NCBI RefSeq assembly: GCF_001983935.1 | Contig: NZ_CP017641.1 | Coordinates: forward strand, 7,056,001 to 7,120,000 | DNA length: 64,000 nt | DNA from: Fuerstiella marisgermanici | GTDB lineage: Bacteria > Planctomycetota > Planctomycetia > Planctomycetales > Planctomycetaceae | Direction of reading: 5' to 3' | In this document: positions 46,199 to 56,339 of the stretch, one piece after another | Position numbering within the stretch: the first letter of the stretch is position 1 | Layout: the number at the start of each line of letters is the position of its first letter | The notes under the pieces: generated by a model | What the model saw: only the letters and a program-made list of their open reading frames with translations | Databases searched by the model: none | What the model was told of the DNA's origin: nothing | Position numbers and translations under genes: made by a program

Positions 46199-47560
46199 TT
46201 ATTTCGGCAGTCGTTCGAGGGCCACAGTAGCGCGGCCGTGGCCGGGTGCAAGATCTAAACAATTTGAATACGCTGCTCGTGCGTTGTCAAGAGAACCGAC
46301 TAGCCGTTCTGTTTCACCCAAATAAAACCAGGCTCGGGAATTTTTGGGATCTAGTTTAGTTGCCTCAGCGAACGCCACTCGTGCTTCAGCAATTTGATTC
46401 GAACGGTAGGCATTCAGGCCCATCTGGGATTTCTGCTTCGCCTGGTAGGCCGAAACTTCGTCCTCAGACAGAGTGCCAGTAGCGAGTAGGTCAGGTATCA
46501 GCCCGATCGACGGCTGCATGTCCAAAGCACGTTTCCATACTTTGGCAGCGGCGTCCAACTCACCTCGCGACGCGTGAACCAGCCCCTCCAGCTCCAGCAG
46601 ATCTGCGCCGTCCTGAGACGTTCTGCGTATTTCTGACACAAGCTGTTGTACTTCGTCCAGGTTTCCTAATCCAAATTGAACATGGGCCATGGCCACCAAC
46701 ACAGATCGGTACTGCCACAGTTTATTGGTCCGTATCACATCAAGTGCCTGCCGCAGAACCCGCTCGCGTTGTTGAATGCTTCCAGCTGACTTCAAATCCA
46801 TCGCGCGAGACAGCAACGCGGGCAGTCCGAATCTCGACGCGAACATTGTGATGAATCGCTGACTGTATTCGAGTTCCAACTGATAGACGGCACGTTCCTC
46901 CTGATCACGCAGCGAGCGTGTCGTCTCTTCGTCGTTGGCAGCCTTTGCCGCATTCTGACGTAGCTGTAACAACTTCAGTGAATTAGGAAGCTGTTCCAGC
47001 TGGGCATCGAGGATTTCGATTGCGTCATGGTAGCGATTCGACCGAATCAGAAGTTTGCTTAGCTGGTAGGCGGCTGGTGGGAAATTCGGGATTCTACGGA
47101 AGGCCTCTTCGGCCTGAACAGGGTCCTCCTGACGAAGATAACAGCGGCCGATTTGGTACCAACACGTCGTCGCCAGTTGAGTGTCAGACTCCGTCGCGGT
47201 TTTCTCGAACAGCTGAATCGCACGTTCCGTCTGGCCAACTCGTTCGAGGCAGAATCCGCGGCTGTAAATCAGGTGAAGATCATTGGGGGCAAGTGCCGCC
47301 GCCTCCTGAAAGCAGTCCGCCGCTGCAACATAGTAGCCGTTCCCTAGTAAGGCTTCCGCCAGGTTTCGCCAGTCTGCAACATCTCCGGAGGTAGCTTTCG
47401 TCCGCAATGACGTAATGGCGTCAGCTGTCGCGGGATCCAGTTTCTCCAAATTGACGACCGGGACATCAGCCGAAAAAGTTGCTGATGAACGCTTCAAGAC
47501 GAATGCGCCGATGGCGATTTCAGCCACTAGCAAAGCAACAAGGAGGTTCCTGGTAGTCAC
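46199..47560 (-). CDS. Membrane-anchored TPR protein
   Basis: A single N-terminal transmembrane segment (about 5-22) anchors about 430 residues of TPR-like helices, with motifs such as WRNLAEALLGNGYYVAAADCFQEAAAL and AREVAF/ARVAFAEATKLDPKNSRAWFYLGETERL near the C-terminus. TPR proteins scaffold other proteins. The GTG start overlaps the stop of the VCBS gene (GTGA), implying coupling, and a small lipoprotein follows after 83 bases. A scaffold for an exported complex with the neighbouring VCBS proteins is an inference. Confidence 0.8.
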   Translation of the reverse strand: MTTRNLLVALLVAEIAIGAFVLKRSSATFSADVPVVNLEKLDPATADAITSLRTKATSGDVADWRNLAEALLGNGYYVAAADCFQEAAALAPNDLHLIYSRGFCLERVGQTERAIQLFEKTATESDTQLATTCWYQIGRCYLRQEDPVQAEEAFRRIPNFPPAAYQLSKLLIRSNRYHDAIEILDAQLEQLPNSLKLLQLRQNAAKAANDEETTRSLRDQEERAVYQLELEYSQRFITMFASRFGLPALLSRAMDLKSAGSIQQRERVLRQALDVIRTNKLWQYRSVLVAMAHVQFGLGNLDEVQQLVSEIRRTSQDGADLLELEGLVHASRGELDAAAKVWKRALDMQPSIGLIPDLLATGTLSEDEVSAYQAKQKSQMGLNAYRSNQIAEARVAFAEATKLDPKNSRAWFYLGETERLVGSLDNARAAYSNCLDLAPGHGRATVALERLPK

Positions 47561-48852
47561 GGTGCCGTCCCCTTGTTCTTCCAGATCGTCACGCGACCAA
47601 GTTTATTGTAGGGCGGGCGAATATGCAGGCCGCCAGCAACGATATCGACTGCACCGTCGGCGTTCAGGTCCCCGGTCGCTACAGTTACTAAGTGAGTGGG
47701 TGAAGAGTCGATTTGCCAAGCTGTGAAATTTTGCTCGCCATTGTTCTCAAGCCAGATGATGCTGGCTTGAGAGGGCTCGTCCCAGACATTTGCCATGCTG
47801 GCCAGGACAATATCAACGTCTTTATCGTTGTCCAGGTCAGCTGCCGCAGCGGCATACGTTCCGCCGAATGTTGCAATCCGCTTTTCAGCGAATTTCCAGC
47901 CTCCCTGATTCTCGAACCACAGGCAGCCGTGGTACGGCTGCGGAAACGGGTCAAAGTCTTCCAGGTTGTCACCGGCAGGAAGGATCAGGTCCATGTCGCC
48001 GTCGCGGTCGAGGTCTTCGGCCAACAGCCCCGCGCTTCCCAGATCGAAGTTATGCGTAAACCATAGCCGCCGTGGCTGAAAAGCCCCATGGCCGTCATTT
48101 TCGAAGCCCCAAAGCTCTTCTTCATCCTGCGTGACGATTGCCGAAATGTCGAGATCGCCATCATTGTCAAAGTCGGCGACCGGAACATGAATAATTCCAG
48201 GTGCCGACAGCAGCTCATGGTCGCGAAATACCAGGTCTCCGAGGTTCTCAAGCCACAGTACCTGCCCGCGATTGTACCCAAACACAGCAACCGCCAGATC
48301 AAGGTCACCGTCGTTGTCAAAATCGCCCGGCTGGACATCTGCAACACGTCTTACATCATCCAGAATTGTCTGTGCCTGATATCCGTTGTCGACACACTTC
48401 AACAACACAACACTTCCGATGACGCCGTCATCCGGTTCGATATTTCCGAGCACGGACACAAGAATATCCCGGTCACCATCGTTGTCGATATCTACGACGG
48501 TTGCATGTGCCGGAGCAACGACATCGGACAGAAGAATCTCCTCTGACGGTTGCCCGGATGAATTGTCTGTTTGAAAGATCACGGCATTCTTTGATGCGTC
48601 GCAGATCAAAATACCGACGGGGCCGTCTTCTCGAAGTTGCGTCACCTGAACGTGACAGATGCGAGGGTGTCCGGTCAGTGGCGAAGTTGGCGCTTCTTTT
48701 TCGAATCGAAGCGTTGACGCAGGAAATGCAGACCCCGCAGGTTTCACTGTTCCGTCCGTCTCTGCGATCTTTGCATTCGGCATTGCCCAAAATATAAGCA
48801 GGGGAGTCATGACGACAAGAGCAACCAGCAAAGCTGTTGATTTCGAGATCAT
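47557..48852 (-). CDS. Exported VCBS/FG-GAP repeat protein
   Basis: The ATG at 48852 gives an N-terminal signal anchor (MISKSTALLVALVVMTPLLIFWAM). The rest is a VCBS propeller with repeated Asp-rich loops: DIDNDGDRDILVS, DFDNDGDLDLAVA, DFDNDGDLDISAI, DLDRDGDMDLILP, DLDNDKDVDIVLA and DLNADGAVDIVAG. About seven blades are visible. It carries no TPR or UnbV module, unlike the neighbouring 981-residue protein. It is first in the operon with the TPR protein and the lipoprotein, and the terminator of the DUF1559 gene lies upstream of it. Confidence 0.85.
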   Translation of the reverse strand: MISKSTALLVALVVMTPLLIFWAMPNAKIAETDGTVKPAGSAFPASTLRFEKEAPTSPLTGHPRICHVQVTQLREDGPVGILICDASKNAVIFQTDNSSGQPSEEILLSDVVAPAHATVVDIDNDGDRDILVSVLGNIEPDDGVIGSVVLLKCVDNGYQAQTILDDVRRVADVQPGDFDNDGDLDLAVAVFGYNRGQVLWLENLGDLVFRDHELLSAPGIIHVPVADFDNDGDLDISAIVTQDEEELWGFENDGHGAFQPRRLWFTHNFDLGSAGLLAEDLDRDGDMDLILPAGDNLEDFDPFPQPYHGCLWFENQGGWKFAEKRIATFGGTYAAAAADLDNDKDVDIVLASMANVWDEPSQASIIWLENNGEQNFTAWQIDSSPTHLVTVATGDLNADGAVDIVAGGLHIRPPYNKLGRVTIWKNKGTAP

Positions 48853-48979
48853 AGATACGAAAACTCTCGTCGTGTGGCCCCGCTGATAGTGGGCGAGCTG
48901 TTCGGGATTATAGAGCCGAAGAAGCACACAATAGGATATGGCTGAAGCACTGGACCATTTCAGTTGGCAGAAGTTCTAC

Positions 48980-49013
48980 AAAAAAAAGGAACTGCAGCCG
49001 AGGCTACAGTTCC
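48980..49013 (-). terminator. Intrinsic terminator of the DUF1559 gene
   Basis: On the minus strand GGAACTG..AGCC pairs with GGCT..CAGTTCC (one G-T wobble) around a very short loop, followed by eight T (48987-48980). It lies 32 bases after the DUF1559 stop. Confidence 0.8.
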
Positions 49014-49045
49014 CTGTGAACAGAACTGCCGAACTGCAACTGAAC

Positions 49046-50092
49046 CTAGAATTCACCGAGCGTTTGACCGTCAGCGATAAATGCAAGGTTGTTCAGTGTG
49101 CCGCTGTCGGCATTTTCACTGATGAATCGAACGGATCCATCGCCAAGACATGCCTGGGCTCCACCGGTGTGAAGGCTTCCCACTGTGCCCCAGTCTCGCA
49201 AGCGGCCATCGGCAACCGTACTGCTGTTAGGCGTTCCCCACCAAGGGCAGCAGGTCCAATAGTTGATTTTTCGGAAGTTTGGTGCAGACGTCGTATTGGT
49301 GTTGTTCACAGCAAGGTCGACGCCATTGCACACCCAGTGAGCGTAGCCCCAGGTTTGGTTGATGCCGTTCTTCACCTGACGTGTCGTTTCTAGCAACATA
49401 ACCGAATTGCTTGTGCCATCGGTGACGTCTCGAATTCGTGACGCCGACGCCACCCCGAACATACGGCGTGTACTCTTACCGCGTTTTGACCAAAGATTCA
49501 TACTGCTGCTGTAACGTTGGACGGAAAAGTCATAGTTCGTGTAGGCACCAAAGTGGCCAGCCGCATACGCCAGAGGGCTGATGTGGTAGTTGGTCGTGTT
49601 GCCAGTGTAGTGCGTATCACCGCTGTCCGAAGGACACTGAAATACGGGGAGATTCTTGCTGACGATGGCAGAATTTCCGCTGTCGAACGGATCGATCAAC
49701 AGCGTACCCGAGACACGATTGTAAGCTCCTGTCGCCAAGCTCAGGTTCAAAGCGTTATAGGCCGCCGCTTGCTCCATAAAAGGCAAAACGCCCAACCAGC
49801 CGCGGTGGTTCAGCACATGCTGGCCAAGAGAAGTGATTGGGTCTCCGGCGGTTATGGCAGCGTCAGCATTTGTCGACATCGGAAAGACACTGTAGGTGTC
49901 GTGGTAGTTGTGGACAGCCAATCCGAGGTTTTTCAGTTGGTTTTTACATTGCGTTCTGCGAGCGGCTTCGCGAGCCTGCTGCACGGCAGGCAGCAGCAGA
50001 GCGATCAGGATTGCAATGATCGCGATAACGACCAGCAACTCGATCAGTGTGAATCCAAAACGTTTACGTAACTTAAGCATCGAGGTCTCCAT
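49046..50092 (-). CDS. DUF1559 protein with type IV pilin-like N-terminus
   Basis: The prepilin-type start (MLKLRKRFGFTLIELLVVIAI, pilin processing site at Gly13-Phe14) is followed by the hydrophobic helix and the DUF1559 hallmark AREAARRTQCKNQLKNLGLAVHNYHD. The C-terminal segment with LGDGSVRFISE and TLGEF closes the domain. DUF1559 proteins are greatly expanded in planctomycetes and probably form pseudopilus-like or surface fibres. The 348 residues are usual. The Met at residue 5 could also be the start. It has its own terminator and diverges from the TMTC-like gene across an AT-rich 233-base region. Confidence 0.92.
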   Translation of the reverse strand: METSMLKLRKRFGFTLIELLVVIAIIAILIALLLPAVQQAREAARRTQCKNQLKNLGLAVHNYHDTYSVFPMSTNADAAITAGDPITSLGQHVLNHRGWLGVLPFMEQAAAYNALNLSLATGAYNRVSGTLLIDPFDSGNSAIVSKNLPVFQCPSDSGDTHYTGNTTNYHISPLAYAAGHFGAYTNYDFSVQRYSSSMNLWSKRGKSTRRMFGVASASRIRDVTDGTSNSVMLLETTRQVKNGINQTWGYAHWVCNGVDLAVNNTNTTSAPNFRKINYWTCCPWWGTPNSSTVADGRLRDWGTVGSLHTGGAQACLGDGSVRFISENADSGTLNNLAFIADGQTLGEF

Positions 50093-50325
50093 CGGAAGGA
50101 AAGAATACGGAATTAGCGGGCATGTGCATCACACGCAGGCCACTAGTGTACAACAGTGTTGGTGGTAAAGTAATCGCCTAAATAGTTCTATTTTTTAATT
50201 ATTTTTCGCGTGCTTTTTTCTTTTCGAGAAGCTTGTAAGAGTACAGGACAACTCCTTAGGTCGGTGATCAGCGTTCTTGCGTGCCGTTAGTTCCCGGAAC
50301 GCCTGCGTTTATTTAGTTATTTATC

Positions 50326-52269
50326 ATGAATTCGCCTCATCAACCGCAAATGGCCCACAATCGCCGCCAAGGCATGCTCATTTGTGCTGGGCTTGTGCTG
50401 TTAACGATCGCAACATTCGCGCCAGTCAGGCATTTTGGTTTCGTTGATTACGACGATGGGCTGTACGTTTCAAAAAACGAGGTCGTTCTGGGCGGGTTTA
50501 CCCGTGAAGGGGTTCGGTGGGCGTTTAGTGCTGAAAGTGTCCAACCAACGGCAAACTGGCACCCGCTAACCTGGCTGTCCTTGATGGCCGACGTGTCCCT
50601 GTTCGGTGCCAACCCGTCGGCCATGCATGTCGTTAACGTTGCCATTCATGCCGGCAATGTCCTGTTACTGTACTGGATGCTCGTCGCGGCCACGCGTCGT
50701 CGCTACAGAAGTGCGTTTGTTGCAGTAATTTTTGCCGTTCATCCGCTGCACGTAGAATCCGTGGCGTGGATATCCGAACGGAAAGACGTGCTTAGCACCC
50801 TGTTCGCGCTATTGTCGATGCGATGCTATTTTCGCTGGCAAGTGAACCGCCGAATCCTGTGGCAGATTCTGTCAATTCTCGCGTTCCTGTTTTCGTTGTT
50901 GACGAAGCAGATGTACGTAACCCTGCCGTTCCTGCTCCTGCTTCTGCACTATTGGCCGCTCGGCCGGGCTGGCACCACACGGCCGACAAATTCTGAGGAG
51001 CAAACGGTCCGTGGATTGCGGCTTGTGAAGGATCTTTGGCCGTTCTTTGTTGGCTCGATTGTATTTTGCGGGTTGGCTGTGATTGGCCAAAAAGAGGGCG
51101 GCGCAGTCGCTGCACTGGAGGATTATCCTCTTGGACAACGCATTTATAATGCCGTGATTGTCTACGTGCTTTACATCCTGCAGACTTTGTGGCCGACGCG
51201 ACTGGCTGTTTATTATCCGTATCCGTTGCACATTCCTTTCTTAACCGTCCTGCCATGTCTAGCGGTGCTTTTGGGTGCGACGGTGTTTGCTGTAAGAAAA
51301 AGAAATGCTGATCCAGCTGTTCTTGTGGGCTGGCTTTGGTATCTGGGCACGCTGGTGCCAGTCATCGGCATCGTGCAAATCGGCACACAAAGAATGGCCG
51401 ATCGCTACATGTATTTTCCGATGGTCGGCCTTACGATTGCTGGCACGTGGTTCGTTGCGGACCGGGTCGCGGCTCAACCGCGATTTCGAAAGGTTGTCGT
51501 GAGTTGCGCAGCGGCTGCGGCGCTGATTCTCGCCGTATTGGCTCGGCAACAGGTCGCGTACTGGAAAGACACGATGACTCTGTTTACGCGCGCGGCTGAT
51601 GTGGCAGAAAGCGGATTGGCGCTGGCCAACGTTGCGCACGAGTACGAGCAGAAAGGTGAACTGGATAAGGCAAATATCTACGCTTTGCGAGCCATCCGAT
51701 TGGACCCGGCATCCGCGTCAACTCGAAGCTTGCTTGGTACATTAGCGCTTGCAGAAAACCGGCCGAAAGATGCTGAAGACTGGTTTCGTCAGTCCCTTCA
51801 GATCCGGCCAAACTCTGCTGAGACGCACTACAATCTTGGACTAACACTGGTGCGGCAAGGTCGTCCTCGCGAAGCGATTTCATCGTACACTCAGGCTCTT
51901 GAATTGAACCAGGACAAGCCAGATGTGCGCACTAATCTGGCTGTCGCCTATTCGATGCTGGAAGAGGATCAGGCGGCCATGGAACAGTTCGAGATCGTTC
52001 TTGCGAAATTCCCCGACTTCCCCCAGGCCAACTTCAACTACGCCAAGCTACTGATGAAAACGGGGGCCGTCGATCGTGCGATTCCGCATTTGGAATCGGT
52101 GGCCAGAACAACACCTCAGATGTGGCAGACCTACAGTTCCCTTGCCGAAATTTACGTGCAGAAACAGGATGCACAGAAGGCAAGGGAATATGCAGAAAAG
52201 GCTTTGCAGCTTAGCAATGGTGCGCCCGAAATTCTCGAACTGATGGACATCGTGAATCAGATGCCATAG
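50326..52269 (+). CDS. TMTC-like O-mannosyltransferase family protein with TPR domain
   Basis: Multi-pass membrane protein: an N-terminal helix, then DYDDGLYVSKNEVV (DD motif at 43-44, exoplasmic loop), and the hallmark HPLHVESVAWISERKDVLSTLF (about 139-160), with some nine further helices, and C-terminal TPRs (about 430-640). This layout matches TMTC-type proteins, GT-C glycosyltransferases that add mannose to Ser/Thr of exported proteins. The bacterial substrate is unknown. It heads the plus-strand part of the locus, 140 bases before a GT39-like gene. A nearby AT-rich region upstream probably holds its promoter. Confidence 0.82.
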   Translation: MNSPHQPQMAHNRRQGMLICAGLVLLTIATFAPVRHFGFVDYDDGLYVSKNEVVLGGFTREGVRWAFSAESVQPTANWHPLTWLSLMADVSLFGANPSAMHVVNVAIHAGNVLLLYWMLVAATRRRYRSAFVAVIFAVHPLHVESVAWISERKDVLSTLFALLSMRCYFRWQVNRRILWQILSILAFLFSLLTKQMYVTLPFLLLLLHYWPLGRAGTTRPTNSEEQTVRGLRLVKDLWPFFVGSIVFCGLAVIGQKEGGAVAALEDYPLGQRIYNAVIVYVLYILQTLWPTRLAVYYPYPLHIPFLTVLPCLAVLLGATVFAVRKRNADPAVLVGWLWYLGTLVPVIGIVQIGTQRMADRYMYFPMVGLTIAGTWFVADRVAAQPRFRKVVVSCAAAAALILAVLARQQVAYWKDTMTLFTRAADVAESGLALANVAHEYEQKGELDKANIYALRAIRLDPASASTRSLLGTLALAENRPKDAEDWFRQSLQIRPNSAETHYNLGLTLVRQGRPREAISSYTQALELNQDKPDVRTNLAVAYSMLEEDQAAMEQFEIVLAKFPDFPQANFNYAKLLMKTGAVDRAIPHLESVARTTPQMWQTYSSLAEIYVQKQDAQKAREYAEKALQLSNGAPEILELMDIVNQMP

Positions 52270-52406
52270 CTATTCGCGTCAGGAATTTGTTGATGTTGCG
52301 GGTGAAACGGCAGAGCGGTTGGTGGTAGCATCGCAAGCTCACTTAAACCGGACGATCACGGGGATTTCGCCCGGAACGATCAGTCACATCAGGCGAAAGC
52401 AACGGC

Positions 52407-54404
52407 GTGGGCCGCACAAACCAAAAAAATTCGAACGCCGTCAGTCCCGAGAAATGCATCGCGGCGAACGCACTGGTGTTTGTCGTCGGGCTGTGTCTGC
52501 GGCTTTGGAACATTGCCGATATTCGATTTGCACCTTTCTTCTCTATGCGGCTCGGCGATTCTTTGCGGTATCGCGAATGGGCCCTTGAAATATCAGGGGG
52601 AGACTGGTTGGGCAGCGAAGTGTTCTACCAGGCTCCGCTTTACCCCTATTTATTGGCGGTCCTTTACAGCCTGTTTGGTTCGGAGCGCATTGTCATTTTA
52701 CTGCTTCAAGCAATATTGGGTGCCGTGTCGTGCGCACTTATCTGCGACGCCACGATTCGGTTACATTCACGAAAGGCGGGTATTACCGCTGGGTTGGCGC
52801 TAGCCTGCTACGCTCCGTCAATTTTCTTCGATGGCTTAATTCAAAAGACGGCTACCGATCAGATCCTGCTTTGTGCAGTGATCAATCTCGTGGTTCGTTG
52901 GCAACAGAAAACGAGACTTCAAACCTGTCTTCTGTTGGGATTAGCGGCCGGGCTGCTGATTCTGTCCCGAGAGAATGCACTCGTTTTTCCGATCGTGATA
53001 GTGGTTGGAATGTTCGTAACGAAGAGGCCGCTGTACCACGAATTCATAAGGTCTGCCCTTGTCTTTGTTGTTGGTTTGGCCGCTGTGCTACTGCCAGTTG
53101 CGGTTCGCAATTACAGCGTTGGGGGTGAATTCCACCTCACGACGTCACAGTTCGGCCCCAATTTTTTTATTGGTAACAATCTTCACGCCAACGGAACCTA
53201 TCAGCCACTGTTGGAAGGCGGCGGCAATGCTCAGGCAGAACGCCGCGACGCAACAATGCTTGCGGAGAAGGCCCTGGGGAAGTCACTCACGCCGGGCGAG
53301 GTATCGCATTACTGGAGTGAACGCACTTTGAAGGAGATACAGAGCGATCCCGTCAGGTGGCTTAACTTAATGTGCCGGAAGCTGGCCTATTTCTGTAATC
53401 GAGTGGAAGTCACCGATACGGAAGACATCTATTCTTACTCTGAATACTCAGCCCCATTGAGGCTGCTGAATCCCATCGCCAATTTTGGCACGCTGGGCCC
53501 ATTGGCCGTTCTGGGCTTGCTGCTTAGCCGTCGAAATTGGCGAGAACTGAGTGTGCTTGTCGGAATGCTGCTCGCGTACACAGCCAGTGTGTTGCTGTTT
53601 TATGTCTTCGGCCGCTACCGTTTTCCAGTGGTGCCGATCCTGTGCGTGTTTGCTGGTATGGGAATTGCCGATGGGATTCGTATCGTCTCGTTACGTTTTA
53701 GAGGCTCGGCTTCGGCGACAGAACATTCGTCTTCGGTAACGCGCGCGGAGCTTGTACCGATACTGTTCATCGCTGCCGGTGCATTTCTGTTTTGTAACTG
53801 GCCATTCCTGAACGCTGAACACATGAAGTCCATTTCTCAATACAACATGGCTGTTGAGTTCGATCGGTCTGGAAGGAACAGGCTGGCCATCGACTTCTAT
53901 CTCCGCGCACTGGAACTCGTCCCAGGCGATGCGAACGCTCACGCAAATCTTGCCAGCGTCCTCGCGAGAACCGGGCGTTTGGAAGGCGCGGCTCACCATT
54001 ACCGCGAAGCGATTCATGCTGATGTGCCGTCGCCGGGGGCCCACTTCGCGTTGGCTAACGTGTACGCCCAAATGGGGATGCCGGTTGAAGCGGCGGAGAA
54101 CTATCGAAAAGCGATTCTCGACCTGCCGGACCTCGTGCCTGCGCATCTGAATCTGGGCGTCGCTTTACTGCAGCAGGGAAGGGCGGATGCCGCTGTAGAT
54201 GCACTGGAAAGGGCGGCCTCGCTTGCGCCGGATTACCCTGCTGCTCATTTAAATCTCGCGCACGCTTTGGCAGACATCCAGCGATTTGAAGACGCCAAAG
54301 TTCATTACCAAACGGTTCTGGAACTGGACCCCGGCAATTCGCTTGCCGAAACCTGCCTGCGGCGAGTGACCGACGCGATTCAGAAACACGATTCGAAAAA
54401 ATGA
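52407..54404 (+). CDS. GT39/ArnT-like multi-pass glycosyltransferase with C-terminal TPRs
   Basis: Hydrophobic helices from about 20 to 450 with FFSMRLGDSLRYREWAL (acidic catalytic-loop-like position) and YQAPLYPYLLAVLYSLFG match GT-C glycosyltransferases of the ArnT/PMT group. A large loop with FGPNFFIGNNLHANGTYQP and TPRs from about 475 (AIDFYLRALELVPGDANAHANLA, then repeats) complete it. The GTG start is used. The stop overlaps the next ORF (ATGA at 54401), which is an SGNH-hydrolase pseudogene. It probably glycosylates or transfers lipid-linked sugar onto exported proteins or envelope polymers, with a substrate that cannot be read. Confidence 0.8.
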   Translation: MGRTNQKNSNAVSPEKCIAANALVFVVGLCLRLWNIADIRFAPFFSMRLGDSLRYREWALEISGGDWLGSEVFYQAPLYPYLLAVLYSLFGSERIVILLLQAILGAVSCALICDATIRLHSRKAGITAGLALACYAPSIFFDGLIQKTATDQILLCAVINLVVRWQQKTRLQTCLLLGLAAGLLILSRENALVFPIVIVVGMFVTKRPLYHEFIRSALVFVVGLAAVLLPVAVRNYSVGGEFHLTTSQFGPNFFIGNNLHANGTYQPLLEGGGNAQAERRDATMLAEKALGKSLTPGEVSHYWSERTLKEIQSDPVRWLNLMCRKLAYFCNRVEVTDTEDIYSYSEYSAPLRLLNPIANFGTLGPLAVLGLLLSRRNWRELSVLVGMLLAYTASVLLFYVFGRYRFPVVPILCVFAGMGIADGIRIVSLRFRGSASATEHSSSVTRAELVPILFIAAGAFLFCNWPFLNAEHMKSISQYNMAVEFDRSGRNRLAIDFYLRALELVPGDANAHANLASVLARTGRLEGAAHHYREAIHADVPSPGAHFALANVYAQMGMPVEAAENYRKAILDLPDLVPAHLNLGVALLQQGRADAAVDALERAASLAPDYPAAHLNLAHALADIQRFEDAKVHYQTVLELDPGNSLAETCLRRVTDAIQKHDSKK

Positions 54405-54878
54405 ACGCTAAGGCATGCAGCCGACGTTCGGGCAGTCGCAAAGTGGTCTTCAGCTTCGTCGCTTTTATTATGTTTTGATTAGCCGGTGAATTACTGCTGC
54501 AAATCTTCGGTTTCCACTACAGCGCCGACGTGGAAACAATGCGGTTCACGTTCCCGATTGACGAATACAACCAATCTTCAGACGAGCCGTTCCTGCAACG
54601 AGATGACGAGCTGTTTTGGAAGCCCAGGCCATTTGCCCTGCAGCACAATTAAGGAGGCATGGTCGGGCCCGGATTTGCGGACGCCAAGCCAAATGGGATT
54701 TTTCGTATTGTCTGCCTGGGAGATTCATGTACGCATTTCGGGCCGGATTCGTATCCTGAAAAGCTGCAGGCGCTTCTCAACGAAGTAGCGCCTGGTCGTT
54801 TTGAGGTCATTAACGCAGGCTGAACCGGTTGTAGCTCCTTCCAGGGATTGACGCTGCAAAGACAAGAGCGCTGGAGTG

Positions 54879-54887
54879 GTCGCCGGA
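54879..54887. repeat. Target-site duplication, left copy
   Basis: The nine bases GTCGCCGGA directly precede the IS. The identical copy at 56331-56339 directly follows it. A 9-bp duplication is usual for the IS256 family (8-9 bp). Confidence 0.9.
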
Positions 54888-56330
54888 GAGCAATTGTCAA
54901 ATGTTGTGTTTTGGGTTTTTGATTTAGGCGGCGATATCATCCTGCATGATTCCGTCTTTGAAGGAACGTCCTTCGATGACGAGTGTGATCTTTTCGTGGC
55001 AGTTGAGTCGTCTCCATTTCTTCGATGCTGACTGAGCCAGCTTGAACATCATCGCTAAGCTCGCCCGTCTTGTTCCGCTGCCTTTGGTCTTGCGGTGACG
55101 AAGGCGGATCGTCGCGAAGGTGGATTCGATCGGGTTGGTTGTCCGCAAGTGGCTCCAGTGTTCGGCCGGGAAATCGTAGAACGTCAGCAGCTCGTCGCGG
55201 TCCTTCTTCAGGCAATCGCAAGCCGCTGCATACTTCGCACCGTACTTTTCAATGAATTTATCGAACGCTTTGTTCGCATCGTCCTTCGTTTCTGCCTGCC
55301 AGATTTCGTGCAGGTCGCCTTTCGCTTTGGGTTGAACGCTCTTAGGCATCTTGTTGAGAACATTGGCCGTCTTGTGAACCCAACAGCGTTGTTCACGAGT
55401 CTCGGGGAATACTTTGCGGATCGCGGCCCAGAAGCCAAGCGCACCATCGCCAACGGCAACCTTCGGTGACAATTGCAGGCCACGTTGCTTCAAGTCGACC
55501 AGTAACTCGCACCAGCTCTGCTCGCTCTCGCGGTAACCGTCCAGCACCGCGATCAATTCTTTCTGGCCTTCCGGCGTAGCCCCCATCAGCACCAGCAAAC
55601 ACTGCTTTTTATTGGCGTCATCCTCCAGTCGGAGCTTCGCGTGAATGCCGTCGGCCCAGATGTAAACGTACTGCTTGTTCGATAGATCCCGCTTGCTCCA
55701 GTCATCGTATTCGCTGCACCACTGATCCTTGAGCCGGCAAACCACGTTGGGACTCAGCCCGGCGGCCCGCTCGCCGACGAGCGACTGCAACGCCTCGTTG
55801 AAGTCACCCGTGGAAATTCCTTTGAGGTAAAGCCAGGGGATGAGTTCTTCAATGGCCTTCGTTTTTCGCAGATAGCTCGGAAGCACGCTTGGCGAGAAAG
55901 CCACCCGTTTTTCGCGATCAGGATCGTTGTCGCGGACACGCCCCTGAGTGACCGGAATCGCTCCGGCACCGGTGAGGATGTCCCGCTCCGGAAGGCTTCC
56001 GTTCTTGACGACCAGTCGCCGGCCGTGCTCGTCAGTCCGATCCGCATGCATGGCGACGAACGCATCCACCTCGGCATCGACTGCGGTTTGTAGCATCCGC
56101 CTGGCTCCCTCACGGACAATCTCGTCGAGCGGACTTCGCTCGTCGAACTGAGCCCGAAAGGAAATCACTTCGGGATCGAGCGCTTGACCCACTGGCACTT
56201 TGGTTCGGTCTGTTTTAGTCTTGCTCATAGCGTATTCCTTTGCCCACTTCGGGCCGTTGGAGAGGAGAAGTTCCAACAGGATGCGCCACCTTTCTCATTC
56301 ACTCAAGAACACAACTTTCGACAATAACTC
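54888..56330 (-). mobile_element. IS256-family insertion sequence, 1,443 bp
   Basis: The ends are imperfect inverted repeats. The left end GAGCAATTGTCAAATGTTGT and the complement of the right end (GAGTTATTGTCGAAAGTTGT) match at 16 of 20 positions and share GAG at the tip and GTTGTGTT further in. The flanking 9-bp duplication is exact, the transposase is intact, and the element interrupts the SGNH pseudogene. This is consistent with a fairly recent insertion. Confidence 0.93.
54924..56228 (-). CDS. IS256-family (Mutator-type) transposase
   Basis: The protein has 434 residues from ATG 56228. The DDE positions are visible: the first Asp in IWADGIHAKLRLE, the second in AVGDGALGFW, and Glu in TTNPIESTFATIR. 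The CWVHKTANVLNKMPKS region between D2 and E is typical of IS256. The ORF is complete and carries no frameshift, so it could be active. It ends 36 bases from the left IS boundary. Confidence 0.95.
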   Translation of the reverse strand: MSKTKTDRTKVPVGQALDPEVISFRAQFDERSPLDEIVREGARRMLQTAVDAEVDAFVAMHADRTDEHGRRLVVKNGSLPERDILTGAGAIPVTQGRVRDNDPDREKRVAFSPSVLPSYLRKTKAIEELIPWLYLKGISTGDFNEALQSLVGERAAGLSPNVVCRLKDQWCSEYDDWSKRDLSNKQYVYIWADGIHAKLRLEDDANKKQCLLVLMGATPEGQKELIAVLDGYRESEQSWCELLVDLKQRGLQLSPKVAVGDGALGFWAAIRKVFPETREQRCWVHKTANVLNKMPKSVQPKAKGDLHEIWQAETKDDANKAFDKFIEKYGAKYAAACDCLKKDRDELLTFYDFPAEHWSHLRTTNPIESTFATIRLRHRKTKGSGTRRASLAMMFKLAQSASKKWRRLNCHEKITLVIEGRSFKDGIMQDDIAA

Positions 56331-56339
56331 GTCGCCGGA
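56331..56339. repeat. Target-site duplication, right copy
   Basis: GTCGCCGGA, identical to 54879-54887, adjoins the right end of the IS. Confidence 0.9.

Noticed and set aside
54401-54887. Stop-codon recoding (TGA as selenocysteine or Trp) in the SGNH gene
   Set aside because: One stop is TAA, a frameshift is also present and no SECIS-like structure was seen, so pseudogene decay is simpler.
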